A stretch of 13,318 nucleotides of DNA from an uncultured Bacteroidales bacterium. GTDB taxonomy: Bacteria > Bacteroidota > Bacteroidia > Bacteroidales > UBA932. The translations under genes and the position numbers were made by a program. The notes below the pieces were generated by a model that worked only from the letters and a program-made list of their open reading frames with translations, was not told where the DNA came from and made no database searches. Numbering within the stretch: the first letter of the stretch is position 1; each line of letters starts with the position of its first letter. Where the stretch lies: contig CAKMNE010000025.1 in the NCBI GenBank assembly GCA_927798505.1, forward strand, positions 1 through 13,318, read 5' to 3'. Shown here one piece after another: positions 1 through 7,971 of this stretch.

Positions 1-25
1 ACCCTTGCTTCAGCCTGGGCCTGGG

Positions 26-59
26 AAAAGAAACTCGCGGGCAAATAGCCGCGAGTTTC
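26..59 (-). terminator. Rho-independent terminator after pepT
   Basis: A perfect 11-bp inverted repeat (30-40 and 49-59) encloses an 8-nt loop. Read on the minus strand, the stem ends in GAGTTTC and runs straight into TTTT (29-26), the layout of an intrinsic terminator. It begins 10 nt beyond the pepT stop codon, so it probably ends the long leftward transcription unit. On the plus strand the stem is followed by only a weak T run, so I assign it to the minus strand. Confidence 0.85.
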
Positions 60-68
60 ATATGACTT

Positions 69-1289
69 TTATTCAGCGAAGAGCCTCAGGATGTTCAGAA
101 TGACTTCTGAGGCTTTTTCCATTGACTGGACAGGAACCCATTCCATCTTGCCGTGGAAGTTGTGCCCTCCGGCGAAGATGTTGGGGCAAGGCAGGCCCAT
201 GAACGAAAGATTGGCTCCGTCAGTGCCTCCGCGTATCGGCTGCACCTTCGGCTTCACGCCGGCCATTTCCATAGCTTTCATTGCCTTCTCCACTATCTGG
301 AAATGCGGCTCGACCTGGCCGCGCATGTTGTAGTACTGGTGGCGTATGTTGAGGGTGGCGGTGCCTTCTCCGTATTTGGCGTTGATGAAATCCGCACAGC
401 GCTGCATTACCTCCTTCTGATGCTCGTGCTTAGTGAGGTCGTGCTCCCTGAGTATATAGTTGAAATCGCACTCTTCCACGCAGCCCTTGTAGGAAATCAG
501 ATGGTAGAATCCCTCGTACCCCTCGGTGTACTCCGGCCTTTGCTCCACAGGCAGCAGGCTGTTGAACTCCATTCCGATGAGTATGGCATTCTTCATCTTG
601 CCTTTGGCATAGCCCGGGTGCACGTTGCGTCCCTGGATATGAACGCTGGCCGCCGCAGCGTTGAAGTTCTCGAACTCCAGTTCTCCCACTTCGCCTCCGT
701 CCATAGTGTAGGCGTAGGTCGCATCGAACTTCTTCACATCGAATTTGGCCACTCCGCGGCCTATCTCCTCGTCAGGGGTAAAGCCTATTCTGATCGGGCC
801 GTGCTTGAACTCCGGATGCTCTACAATATACTGCACGGCGTGCATGATTTCCGCTACTCCTGCCTTGTCGTCGGCGCCCAGCAGGGTGGTGCCGTCGGTG
901 GTGATGATGGTCTCACCCTTGTGAGCCAGCAGCTCAGGGAAGTCAGCAGGGTCGAGCATCAGTCCCGGCACGCCCCCAAGCGCAATCGGGCTGCCGTCGT
1001 AGTTTTCGACAATCTGAGGCTTGATATCCGCTCCGGATGCGTCCGGAGCAGTGTCAACATGGGCAATGAAGCCTATTGCGGGCAGCTGTTTGTCCACATT
1101 GGACGGAATCTTCGCCATTACATAGCCGTACTCGTCGAGTTCGGCTTCAACGCCCATCGCTTTCAGCTCATTGCAGAGCAGGTTCAGCAAGTTGAGCTGT
1201 TTGATTGTGCTCGGCTGGCTCTGTGACTCCTCGTTCGACTGGGTGTCCACTGCGACGTAGCGCAGGAATTTCTCCACTAACTTTTCCAT
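69..1289 (-). CDS. pepT: Peptidase T (tripeptide aminopeptidase, M20B family)
   Basis: PepT is a cytoplasmic di-zinc aminopeptidase that removes the N-terminal residue from tripeptides. The 406-residue length is normal for the family. All expected metal and catalytic residues are visible: H77 and D79 in the HVDTAPD motif, D140 in LLGADDKAG, the catalytic glutamate pair E174/E175 in TPDEEIG, D197 in the YTMDGGE motif, and H379 near the C terminus in NFHGK. The usual substrate-binding RGGTDGA motif is also present, so the enzyme should be active. The ATG at 1289 gives the normal family N terminus (MEKLVEKFLRYVAVDTQS) and is preceded by GGAAG. As the sequence reads, the upstream OstA-like frame runs 122 nt into this gene in another frame, which is unusual for this compact block. 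It is the last gene before the terminator. Confidence 0.96.
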   Translation of the reverse strand: MEKLVEKFLRYVAVDTQSNEESQSQPSTIKQLNLLNLLCNELKAMGVEAELDEYGYVMAKIPSNVDKQLPAIGFIAHVDTAPDASGADIKPQIVENYDGSPIALGGVPGLMLDPADFPELLAHKGETIITTDGTTLLGADDKAGVAEIMHAVQYIVEHPEFKHGPIRIGFTPDEEIGRGVAKFDVKKFDATYAYTMDGGEVGELEFENFNAAAASVHIQGRNVHPGYAKGKMKNAILIGMEFNSLLPVEQRPEYTEGYEGFYHLISYKGCVEECDFNYILREHDLTKHEHQKEVMQRCADFINAKYGEGTATLNIRHQYYNMRGQVEPHFQIVEKAMKAMEMAGVKPKVQPIRGGTDGANLSFMGLPCPNIFAGGHNFHGKMEWVPVQSMEKASEVILNILRLFAE

Positions 1290-3909
1290 CTTCCTTAGCT
1301 TTCTTCTTTTGGTAGTATTCTATGTAGCGTTGCAGGGTCTGCTGATCCTTGAGATCCTGCTTCTGCTGCGCAATCAGAGCACGGCGTGTCTTTTCGCGCT
1401 TTCGTTTCAATTCCTTCTGCCGCTTGAGTTCAGCCTTTTCAGCGTCCCTGCGATCCAGTTCGGCCCAATGAGCCTCGCGCGCGGCTATTCTCGCTTCCTT
1501 GGCCTTCTGCCGGGCAAGACGGCGTTCTTCCCGCAGCTGCTCCCTGGTCTTAGGCAGATTCTGCAAGGAGTCAGCGACTGCTGCAGAAAGGCTGTCCGCG
1601 AGAGCGGTGGTGTCTTTGAGGGAGGTGCTGTCCCTCAGGGCCAGGCTGTCTTTCAGCGCAGTGCTGTCCTTCAGGGCGAGACTGTCCTTCAAAGCAAGGC
1701 TGTCCGCAATGGCGAGACTGTCCTTGACTGCCAGGCTGTCGAGAGTGTGCATCTGCTTTTCGCGCTTCCTGCGCTGTTCCGCCAGCCTTTCGGCCTCCTT
1801 TCTGGCATCGATGGAAGCATAGACGCTCTTCATATAGCCCGGGAAATAGATATCCGTCTGCACATAGACCGCTTTCGGCCTTTTTGCATATGCGGCCCTT
1901 TCGGAAGGGCGCACCTCAAGGGTGGTGATATCCTTCTTGCCCGTAGGCCTCAATTCCGGATTCCAGCGGAAGCCCTTGAAATATCGGTCCTCCTTAGGGA
2001 ACTGCACTACAGGGTAAGCATCGTTCTTAGGCTGGTCATAGTAGTGCATCCTGTCCAGTTTGCCTTCTTTGAAGTTGCCGGAAAGCATCTTGCACTCCAC
2101 CTTGTTTACCGTGGCGAGCTTGCCGTTTTCTTCCAGATAGAAGAGGGTTGTGGCTCCTCCGAGCGCATCGAAACGCCTCAGTGTCGAGGTGGTGTCGAAG
2201 AAGGCTATGATTTCCGCACCCTTGATCTGGTCATAAAGCAGGGAGTCCTCCTGGGTTACCACGAAGGCTTCGGACATCAGAGAAGCCCTGTCGGCACGGC
2301 TTTCCTTAATCAATACCGCCAGGCTGTCGGAGAAGAACTGTCTGTTCTCTTCGTTCCAGACTATCGGGTCCTTGTAGAAACGGGCTATGCTGTCAAGGTC
2401 ACTGTAGTGCATAGAGTCGCATCTGACCTGGATATCGCTGCGGAAAATCCGCACATTGCCAAGTCCGATTGCAAATCCCACTTTTGTAGTGTCTTTCGGT
2501 GGCTCCTGAACCTTTGCGACACTGTCGGCCGGGGCCACTGCGGCAATGGTACTGTCCGCCGGTGCCGCCGCTGCAACTGTAGTGTCCGCAGGTGCCGCCA
2601 TAATCGTGCTGTTAACCGGCGTAGTGGCAACGGTGCTGTCTGCAGGTGCCGCCATAATCGTGCTGTCCGCCGGGGCCTCCTGTTGAGTCTGCTTTGCCAT
2701 CGGCGCCTGCTTGAAGCCGTCATCCTCCATTTTGCCCGAACCCTTTGCCAGGGCCTTGTCTGCCGAAGGTACGGCGGCACCGCCGCGCTCCTCCAGCTCC
2801 TTTTTCTTCGCAGCCTCTTCTGCCTTCTTGGCGGCCTCCTCCGCAGCTTTCTTCCGGTATTCGCCAACAGGGTCGGTAAGTATGTCGGAAAGCCTGGTCT
2901 TGGCATTCTTGATTTCCGACTCCGGGATGTCGCATTTTCTCAGAGAATAATAAATCAGAGTATCAGCTCCGAAGTAAAGGGTGTCGGTCTTCTCATTTTC
3001 TTCGCTAACCACGGCTACCGCAGCCTTGCGGCGCATGGTAATCCGTGCGAGACTGTCCTCGTAGTACATATACTCCGCCAGGGCGGAAGTGCGGTGGGTG
3101 CTGTCCTGCATCTGGGCATTTCCGAGCAGCAGCACATTGTTGAGATTGCGGTAGTAGAAGAGCGAATCGCTCCAGGTCTCCTGGTTTTGGGATGTGGCGT
3201 GGACTTTTCCCGTGAAGAAAAAGGTCTCGCTGCCTCTGTCGTACCATCCTCTTTGGGCCGAAAGCATATTCTCATCCTTCCAGAAATCGGTAGGTGCGCC
3301 GAATATTGCCTTTTCTGTGTCGGTGTGATACTCCAGGATGGAGGTTTTGATAAAGACGGAATCCGTGAACATATTCACATCCCCCGAGAAGGTGAACAGT
3401 TTAGCCTTGGAATTGTAGGTTCCGTCAATGCTCTCTATTATCTGCCCGTCCTTGTCCTTCATCGAGGCTCCCTGGAAGAAGGTTGCCACACTGTCGGCGG
3501 TGTTGTAGTCCAGGTAACGCGTACGCAGGGTGTTGTTCTCCTTGTCCAGAAGCTGCACCACCCCTCCGCGGAACTGGGCAAGGTCGTCGTCCACATAGTA
3601 GTCCAGGGTCTCGCTTGTAAGCACGGTGCCTTCCTGCATTAGCTGGACGTTGCCCTTGGCGTTGATGATATTCTCATCCACCCTCCAGTAGGCGGTGTCG
3701 CATAGCAGGTAGGTGTCGTTGTGCAGGAAGGTCGCATCCACAGCCTTGCGGTAGCTCTTGCCATCCTCGTCAGTGATGATCTGTATTGACTTTCCCTGAA
3801 GCAGACGCACCATATTCTCTTTCTGCCCGTCATTCTGGGCGGAAAGAGGAATTGCGGCCACTGCTGCCGCAAGCAGAAACTGAATTATTTTCTTATTTTT
3901 TCTGCCCAT
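1168..3909 (-). CDS. OstA/LptA-like periplasmic protein with long low-complexity inserts
   Basis: This 913-residue frame starts with an export signal (MGRKNKK, a hydrophobic stretch, then a likely cut after LSA before Q25). Residues about 30-345 are beta-rich repeats of the type NAKGNVQL...TSETLDYYVDD...AQFRGGV, typical of the OstA/LptA fold that carries lipopolysaccharide across the periplasm. A second such stretch (GLGNVRIFRSDIQVRCDSMHYS) begins near residue 476. Between them is a charged, Ala/Pro-rich insert (about 345-475). Residues about 722-785 are DSLALK-type hexapeptide repeats, followed by a Lys/Glu/Arg-rich, probably helical tail to about residue 870. The ATG at 3909 overlaps the surA-like gene by 25 nt. 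The last ~40 residues look different and are read over the start of pepT; a one-base shift would end the protein at a TAA (1297-1295) just before pepT. LPS transport is inferred from the fold and from the adjacent surA-type genes. No LptD-type barrel is evident. Confidence 0.8.
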   Translation of the reverse strand: MGRKNKKIIQFLLAAAVAAIPLSAQNDGQKENMVRLLQGKSIQIITDEDGKSYRKAVDATFLHNDTYLLCDTAYWRVDENIINAKGNVQLMQEGTVLTSETLDYYVDDDLAQFRGGVVQLLDKENNTLRTRYLDYNTADSVATFFQGASMKDKDGQIIESIDGTYNSKAKLFTFSGDVNMFTDSVFIKTSILEYHTDTEKAIFGAPTDFWKDENMLSAQRGWYDRGSETFFFTGKVHATSQNQETWSDSLFYYRNLNNVLLLGNAQMQDSTHRTSALAEYMYYEDSLARITMRRKAAVAVVSEENEKTDTLYFGADTLIYYSLRKCDIPESEIKNAKTRLSDILTDPVGEYRKKAAEEAAKKAEEAAKKKELEERGGAAVPSADKALAKGSGKMEDDGFKQAPMAKQTQQEAPADSTIMAAPADSTVATTPVNSTIMAAPADTTVAAAAPADSTIAAVAPADSVAKVQEPPKDTTKVGFAIGLGNVRIFRSDIQVRCDSMHYSDLDSIARFYKDPIVWNEENRQFFSDSLAVLIKESRADRASLMSEAFVVTQEDSLLYDQIKGAEIIAFFDTTSTLRRFDALGGATTLFYLEENGKLATVNKVECKMLSGNFKEGKLDRMHYYDQPKNDAYPVVQFPKEDRYFKGFRWNPELRPTGKKDITTLEVRPSERAAYAKRPKAVYVQTDIYFPGYMKSVYASIDARKEAERLAEQRRKREKQMHTLDSLAVKDSLAIADSLALKDSLALKDSTALKDSLALRDSTSLKDTTALADSLSAAVADSLQNLPKTREQLREERRLARQKAKEARIAAREAHWAELDRRDAEKAELKRQKELKRKREKTRRALIAQQKQDLKDQQTLQRYIEYYQKKKAKEDGKVSGEIPALRRSGHPVERGVTEPAEHNQTAQLAEPALQ
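1591..1752 (-). repeat. 18-bp in-frame tandem repeat encoding DSLALK-type hexapeptides
   Basis: On the plus strand a GCTGTC-like motif (variants ACTGTC and GGTGTC) recurs every 18 nt at 1591, 1609, 1627, 1645, 1663, 1681, 1699, 1717 and 1735, making nine units. Read in the OstA-like gene, they encode six-residue units such as DSLALK, DSTALK and DSLALR. The period is a multiple of three, so the repeat keeps the reading frame. It probably forms an extended or helical acidic-basic linker before the C-terminal coiled-coil-like tail. Confidence 0.85.
2510..2690 (-). repeat. In-frame PADST/Ala-rich repeat region
   Basis: Degenerate units around APADST(I/V)-AA are repeated about six times in the middle of the OstA-like protein. 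At the DNA level an identical stretch of about 21 nt occurs at 2591-2611 and again at 2645-2665, exactly 54 nt (18 codons) apart, which points to a recent in-frame duplication. The encoded sequence should be a disordered linker. Confidence 0.75.
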
Positions 3910-5267
3910 GCGGCGCGCTTGAATTCGCAGTCTGCGAACAATGGGTCGATTATGATTTTGGTCTCGCTGATTTTCTTCTCAAGGAACTTGTCTATAGCCT
4001 CGTTCTGCTTGAGTGTCTGAACCTGTTCGAAGAGAACATTGTAGTCCTTTTCGAAATTTGCTGTGTGTGAAGGTATTATGCGGTCCAGACGGATGATTTT
4101 GTAAACCGTGTTTCCGAAGTTGCGGTCAGTCGCTCCACGGCCTTCGTTGTCCATTGACTCGACAGGTTCGGAGATTTCACCCTCCTTGAGATTGCGTATT
4201 GCAAGGTAGTCGGACGGCTTGAGCTGGTCGATTTCAAAATATGAAGAACCGGTGTTGATGTCTGCCATCTGTCCTCCGTTGGTCCTTGTCGCAGGGTCTT
4301 GGCTGTACATACGGGCTGCGGTCTCGAAACTGATTTTTCCGCTGTCGATCTGAGTGCGCAGGCTGTCGAGTGTCTTGAAGCCCTTCTCCCTGTCCTCATT
4401 GGTGTATTCGGGCTTGATGAGTATGTGGCGGGCGTTGAACATATCCCCCTTCTTGCTGATAAGCTGGATGATATGGAAACCGTCGGGAGTCTCAACCACA
4501 TTGGATACCATTCCCGGCTTGAGGGCCATCGCCGCATCCGAGAACGCCGGCCAGAAACTGCCTTTCGCGGCCATTCCGAGTTCGCCTCCCTTGCGGGCGT
4601 TGCTGATGTCCTGGGAATAGAGGCGCGCGAGGGTGCTGAATTTCTCTCCCGCCATGATGCGCTCACGCAGGGCAAGCAGCTTTTCCTTAGCCTCCATCTT
4701 GGCCTTTTCCCGGTCAGGATAAATGCAAATCTGACTCATCTGGTATTTTGCAGGAATCTCAGGGAGATTGCGCACGTCCGCGGTATCGACAAAGGTCTTC
4801 ACGTCAAAAGGGGACACTTCCGGGATGTTTCTTGCAATCTGCATCTGCTCCTGCTGTGTGAGGGACATGTCTTCGAGCTGCTGCTGCCATTCCTGGCGAA
4901 GCTTATAGACAGGCTTGCCGAAATATTCCTCCACCTTGTCATCTCCTCCGAGGCTGGTGCGGACTCCGTCCATTCTCTGGTTGAGGTTGGCCATAACCAT
5001 TTCCTGGTTGACGGTCAGGGAGTCCACTTTTGCCTGCATAAGGAACATCTTCGATTCGAGTATGCTCTCAAGAATGTCGCAGCGCATGTTCTTGTCGGAG
5101 GCATATCCGTTCGCGCGCATCATCTGCACTTCCTGTTCTATGTCGGAGAGCATAATGAACTCTCCTCCCACTACCGCTACGGTCTTGTCTATCAGACCGT
5201 TGTATTTTTGTGCTCCGGCCGCTGCGGCTATGCACAGGCAGGCTGCTGCTGTGAGTATCTTCTTCAT
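3885..5267 (-). CDS. SurA-type periplasmic peptidyl-prolyl isomerase with two parvulin domains
   Basis: SurA-type proteins are periplasmic chaperones that escort unfolded outer-membrane beta-barrel proteins to the BAM complex. This 460-residue protein has a Sec signal peptide (MKKILTAAACLCIAAAAGAQ, likely cut after AGA). Next comes a SurA N-terminal-like chaperone region (about 28-165, opening IDKTVAVVGGEFIMLSDIEQ). Two parvulin-like domains follow: about 175-272 (YQMSQICIYP ... DGFHIIQLIS) and about 278-395 (FNARHILIKP ... YKIIRLDRI). Both keep the GGELG/GGQM-type core, although the second carries extra sequence near its end. It has two parvulin domains, as in E. coli SurA. The gene starts 3 nt after the stop of the upstream lipoprotein gene and overlaps the OstA-like gene by 25 nt, so co-expression is likely. 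The layout fits joint handling of outer-membrane proteins and LPS-transport parts. Confidence 0.9.
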   Translation of the reverse strand: MKKILTAAACLCIAAAAGAQKYNGLIDKTVAVVGGEFIMLSDIEQEVQMMRANGYASDKNMRCDILESILESKMFLMQAKVDSLTVNQEMVMANLNQRMDGVRTSLGGDDKVEEYFGKPVYKLRQEWQQQLEDMSLTQQEQMQIARNIPEVSPFDVKTFVDTADVRNLPEIPAKYQMSQICIYPDREKAKMEAKEKLLALRERIMAGEKFSTLARLYSQDISNARKGGELGMAAKGSFWPAFSDAAMALKPGMVSNVVETPDGFHIIQLISKKGDMFNARHILIKPEYTNEDREKGFKTLDSLRTQIDSGKISFETAARMYSQDPATRTNGGQMADINTGSSYFEIDQLKPSDYLAIRNLKEGEISEPVESMDNEGRGATDRNFGNTVYKIIRLDRIIPSHTANFEKDYNVLFEQVQTLKQNEAIDKFLEKKISETKIIIDPLFADCEFKRAAWAEKIRK

Positions 5268-5270
5268 TAT

Positions 5271-6131
5271 CTAATATATTACAAAATCACCGTTGTCGGA
5301 GGCTTGCTGTAGCAAGCTTTGTTCCAAAGCGATGAGGAGTTCCCTTTTTCTTGCGCTGAGAATGTAGTCCTTGATTCTGCCGGTGCAGAACTCGAAAGGA
5401 GCTATGCCGCTTCTGCGTATTTCCCTGACATATGCCACTTTTACATCGGCCATATCCTTGGTCTCCAGGATGATATGGCTTTGGTTCAGAAGAGCCAGCA
5501 TTGAGCCGTAGTCGATTCCGAACTCCCTGGCGAGGTCTATGGCATCCACCCAGGTGGTGGAACTGTCGATGTAGCGTATTGCGTGCTCCCTGGCGAGGCT
5601 GTCCATTTCCATCACGTCCCTGGATTTGTTGGAGGACATCTTGGAAATCAGTTTGTCCTTCATTCCCGCTGTCTTGTAGATGTCCAGATAGCGGAACTTC
5701 AGGATAGGCCTCTCAAGTACGAACAGATTCTTGTTGGCCTCATAGTAGTCCATCATCTGCTTCTCTGTCACGAGGGTGTCGAGACGGTCGTTGATGAATC
5801 GCTGTTCGTAGCGGTAGCGCAGCAGGGTGCGCCTGTAGGCCTCCAGCTCCGCGCTTACATCCCTTTCAGCTTTGGAGAGCTGGGAGGTGGCCATGTCGCA
5901 GTAGAGCTGCTCTTCCGCCCAGGAGTTGATGTACTGCAGGGTGAGGTTGGTGCTGTCGGCGGAGGATATGCCTTGAGGCAGCATCCCGTTAAGCTCAGAG
6001 CGGTAGAGCCTGTGTTTGCCGACTCTGGCTACCACCTCGTCGTCGTGTATTACGGACTGGACGAAATCACACCCGCCTGCAAGCAGTGCGCTTGCAAGCA
6101 GAGCCGGTATGATTCTCAGCACCTTTCTCAT
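5271..6131 (-). CDS. SurA N-domain-like lipoprotein chaperone lacking a recognisable parvulin domain
   Basis: This 286-residue protein has a lipoprotein signal peptide ending LLAGGC, so C21 is the likely lipidated residue. After it come VVARVGKHRLYRSELNGMLP and a run of amphipathic helices, which resemble the chaperone portion of SurA/PpiC proteins. I cannot find the parvulin signatures (a HILI- or GGELG-like core), so it may act as a holding chaperone without isomerase activity. It overlaps the upstream transketolase gene by 4 nt (ATGA) and lies 3 nt before the two-parvulin surA-like gene, which argues for translational coupling and a shared role in outer-membrane protein assembly. The residue after the lipidated cysteine is aspartate, which in E. 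coli would keep a lipoprotein in the inner membrane. Whether that rule holds in Bacteroidota is uncertain. The function is inferred. Confidence 0.72.
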   Translation of the reverse strand: MRKVLRIIPALLASALLAGGCDFVQSVIHDDEVVARVGKHRLYRSELNGMLPQGISSADSTNLTLQYINSWAEEQLYCDMATSQLSKAERDVSAELEAYRRTLLRYRYEQRFINDRLDTLVTEKQMMDYYEANKNLFVLERPILKFRYLDIYKTAGMKDKLISKMSSNKSRDVMEMDSLAREHAIRYIDSSTTWVDAIDLAREFGIDYGSMLALLNQSHIILETKDMADVKVAYVREIRRSGIAPFEFCTGRIKDYILSARKRELLIALEQSLLQQASDNGDFVIY

Positions 6132-7081
6132 TTCCTTGCCATCACTTTCCTTACAGCTTCTTCGATTGCTCCGGCGTTCAGGGAGTAGGCGGCCATAAGC
6201 TCGGCAGGGGTTCCGGACTGACCGAAACGGTCCTTGCCGTTGACGAACTCAAGAGGGGTAGGGCAGTGGGCGGCAGAGACTCCAGCCACGGCCTCTCCCA
6301 GGCCCCCGGCCATATTGTGCTCTTCGGCAACAACGGCGCAGCCCGTCTTGCGCAGGGATGCGATTATCGCCTGCTCGTCGAGAGGCTTGACGGTAGGAAC
6401 ATTGAGCACTTCGGCGCTGATGCCTTCAGCCTCGAGCGCCTCGGCTGCCTGGAGGGCCTCCCATACGAGGTGGCCGCAGGCTATGATGGTCACGTCCTTT
6501 CCTTCGTTGAGATTATAGACCTTCCCGATTTCGAAAGGCTCGTCTTCAGGGGTGAAGTTCGCAACTGACGGACGGCCGAAACGCAGGTACACGGGGCCTT
6601 CATAAGCTGCGGCCGCAATGGTTGCGTTCCTGGTCTGGTTGTAGTCGCATGGCACCAGCACTGTCATTCCCGGGAGGGCCCGCATAAGGGCAATGTCTTC
6701 CATTGTCTGGTGTGTGGCACCGTCCTCTCCGAGGGTGACTCCGGCGTGAGAGGATGCGATTTTGACATTTGTATGGCCATATGCCACTTCCTGGCGGAGC
6801 TGGTCATAGACCCTGCCCGTTACGAATTCGGCAAAAGACCCGATGAAAGGCACCTTGCCGGTGATCGCAAGTCCTGCGGCAACGCCCACCATATTGGCTT
6901 CGGCAATTCCGCATTCAATGAAACGCTCCGGGAATTCAGCCGCAAAGGCATCCATCTTTACCGAGCCCTTGAGGTCGGCGGTAAGGGCAAGCACGCGGCT
7001 GTCCCGCTTTCCTGCCTCGAGCAGTCCCGCTCCGAATCCGCTGCGGGTGTCCTTCTTTCCTGTATCGGTATATTTTTTCAT
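6128..7081 (-). CDS. Transketolase, C-terminal subunit (pyrimidine-binding plus C domains)
   Basis: This is the second half of a split transketolase, a thiamine-diphosphate enzyme that moves two-carbon units between sugar phosphates in the non-oxidative pentose phosphate pathway. The 317 residues carry the pyrimidine-binding domain with the cofactor-activating glutamate E61 in FIECGIAEANMVG, then SHAGVTLGEDGATHQTMEDIA (the conserved H and G(E)DG region). A transketolase C domain follows (DVTIIACGHLVWEAL ... FGQSGTPAEL). It starts 1 nt after the stop of the N-terminal subunit gene and needs that protein to form the active site. The stop overlaps the start of the lipoprotein chaperone by 4 nt. 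A DXS-type protein is excluded because the halves are separate and the sequence follows split transketolases. Confidence 0.93.
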   Translation of the reverse strand: MKKYTDTGKKDTRSGFGAGLLEAGKRDSRVLALTADLKGSVKMDAFAAEFPERFIECGIAEANMVGVAAGLAITGKVPFIGSFAEFVTGRVYDQLRQEVAYGHTNVKIASSHAGVTLGEDGATHQTMEDIALMRALPGMTVLVPCDYNQTRNATIAAAAYEGPVYLRFGRPSVANFTPEDEPFEIGKVYNLNEGKDVTIIACGHLVWEALQAAEALEAEGISAEVLNVPTVKPLDEQAIIASLRKTGCAVVAEEHNMAGGLGEAVAGVSAAHCPTPLEFVNGKDRFGQSGTPAELMAAYSLNAGAIEEAVRKVMARK

Positions 7082-7082
7082 A

Positions 7083-7922
7083 CTAATAGTCTCCTAATGT
7101 TTCTTCGAGCTGAGAGAGCGCCTTCTTGCATTCCTCTGCTGAAGGTGCCTTTCCGTGCCATTTGTGCGATCCTGCCATATAGTCCACTCCGTGGCCCATT
7201 TCCGTGCGGAAGAGTATCATCTTCGGCTTCCCGTTCAGAACGTGTGCGAACTCGAAAGCCTTGAGTATGCTTTCGAAATCGTGGCCGTCGGCTTCGATTA
7301 CGTCCCAGCCGAAGGCGCTCCATTTGTCGCGCAGGTCCTCTATTGCGGTTACCGTGGTGGTAGGGCCGTCAATCTGCTGCCCGTTCCAGTCGGTGAAGGC
7401 AATCAGGTTGTCCACCTTGTGGTGCGCGGCCCACATTCCGGCTTCCCATATCTGTCCTTCCTCGCTCTCTCCGTCACCGCAGAGCACATAGACTCGGTTC
7501 GGGTCGCCGTCCAGCTTTTTGCCCAATGCAATGCCTGCCGCGGTGGAAAGACCCTGCCCAAGGGAGCCTGAAGGCTTGAACACGCCCGGAAGGCTGTCCG
7601 TGACGCAAGGGTGGCCCTGAAGGCGTGTGCCGAACTTGCGCAGAGTGCCGAGCTCGGCGGTAGGGAAATAGCCGCTGCGGGCCAGAATGCTGTAGTAAAC
7701 CGGTGCGAGGTGGCCGGCGGAGATGATGAATACGTCCTGCCCCTTGCCGCTGCGTGTCCAGCTCTTTGGGTCATGATTCATCTCGCTGAAATAAAGTGCG
7801 GTCATCACGTCGGTGATGCCCAGAGATCCTCCCGGGTGGCCGGATTTGGCTGCGCAGACCATCCTTACGATGTCCCTGCGGACCTGGGATGCGATTCTCT
7901 GTAAAGTTGTGATATCTTGCAT
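7083..7922 (-). CDS. Transketolase, N-terminal subunit (thiamine diphosphate-binding)
   Basis: This half binds the diphosphate of thiamine through magnesium. Motifs visible are KSGHPGGSLG near the N terminus, ISAGHLAPVYYSIL, SGSLGQGLSTAAGIALG, and the ThDP motif GDGESEEGQIWEA followed about 28 residues after GDG by the metal-binding Asn in FTDWNGQQIDG. From the ATG at 7922 it is 279 residues and begins MQDITTLQRIASQVRRD, which fits the family N terminus. An in-frame ATG at 7949 would add MIPNNNNSA. I disfavour it because it adds non-conserved residues and lies 3 nt after a GC hairpin that would block ribosomes. The C-terminal subunit follows after 1 nt. A promoter-like element in the end of trmN6 probably drives this pair and the genes behind it. 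Confidence 0.92.
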   Translation of the reverse strand: MQDITTLQRIASQVRRDIVRMVCAAKSGHPGGSLGITDVMTALYFSEMNHDPKSWTRSGKGQDVFIISAGHLAPVYYSILARSGYFPTAELGTLRKFGTRLQGHPCVTDSLPGVFKPSGSLGQGLSTAAGIALGKKLDGDPNRVYVLCGDGESEEGQIWEAGMWAAHHKVDNLIAFTDWNGQQIDGPTTTVTAIEDLRDKWSAFGWDVIEADGHDFESILKAFEFAHVLNGKPKMILFRTEMGHGVDYMAGSHKWHGKAPSAEECKKALSQLEETLGDY

Positions 7923-7952
7923 AGCGCTATTGTTGTTATTCGGTATCATAAG

Positions 7953-7966
7953 CCGCCACTTGGCGG
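7953..7966 (-). other. GC hairpin in the predicted leader of the transketolase genes
   Basis: CCGCC (7953-7957) and GGCGG (7962-7966) form a 5-bp stem that can extend by an A-T pair. It lies just downstream of the predicted transcription start and has no T run after it, so it is probably a 5' stabilising or regulatory hairpin and not a terminator for trmN6. Confidence 0.35.
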
Positions 7967-7971
7967 GTAGC

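Noticed and set aside
153..1226. A 357-codon plus-strand frame antisense to pepT
   Set aside because: pepT on the minus strand keeps every catalytic residue; the plus-strand product has no domain-like features.
1295..1315. Programmed -1 frameshift at the end of the OstA-like gene
   Set aside because: No canonical slippery heptamer (X XXY YYZ) is present in frame, and no downstream structure stands out. An indel or a genuine overlap is simpler.
1591..1752. Possible CRISPR-like or other short tandem array
   Set aside because: The 18-bp period is in frame, has no spacers and encodes DSLALK-type protein repeats.
1309..3642. A 777-codon open frame on the plus strand antisense to the OstA-like gene
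   Set aside because: Its translation has no recognisable domain and is rich in Arg, Cys and Leu, as expected of a shadow frame opposite a GC-rich coding region. The minus-strand frame has a signal peptide and OstA repeats.
4299..5312. A 337-codon plus-strand frame antisense to the surA-like gene
   Set aside because: Shadow of a clear two-parvulin protein; the sequence resembles no family.
7953..7966. The hairpin as a terminator for trmN6
   Set aside because: The stem is short and no T run follows on the minus strand.
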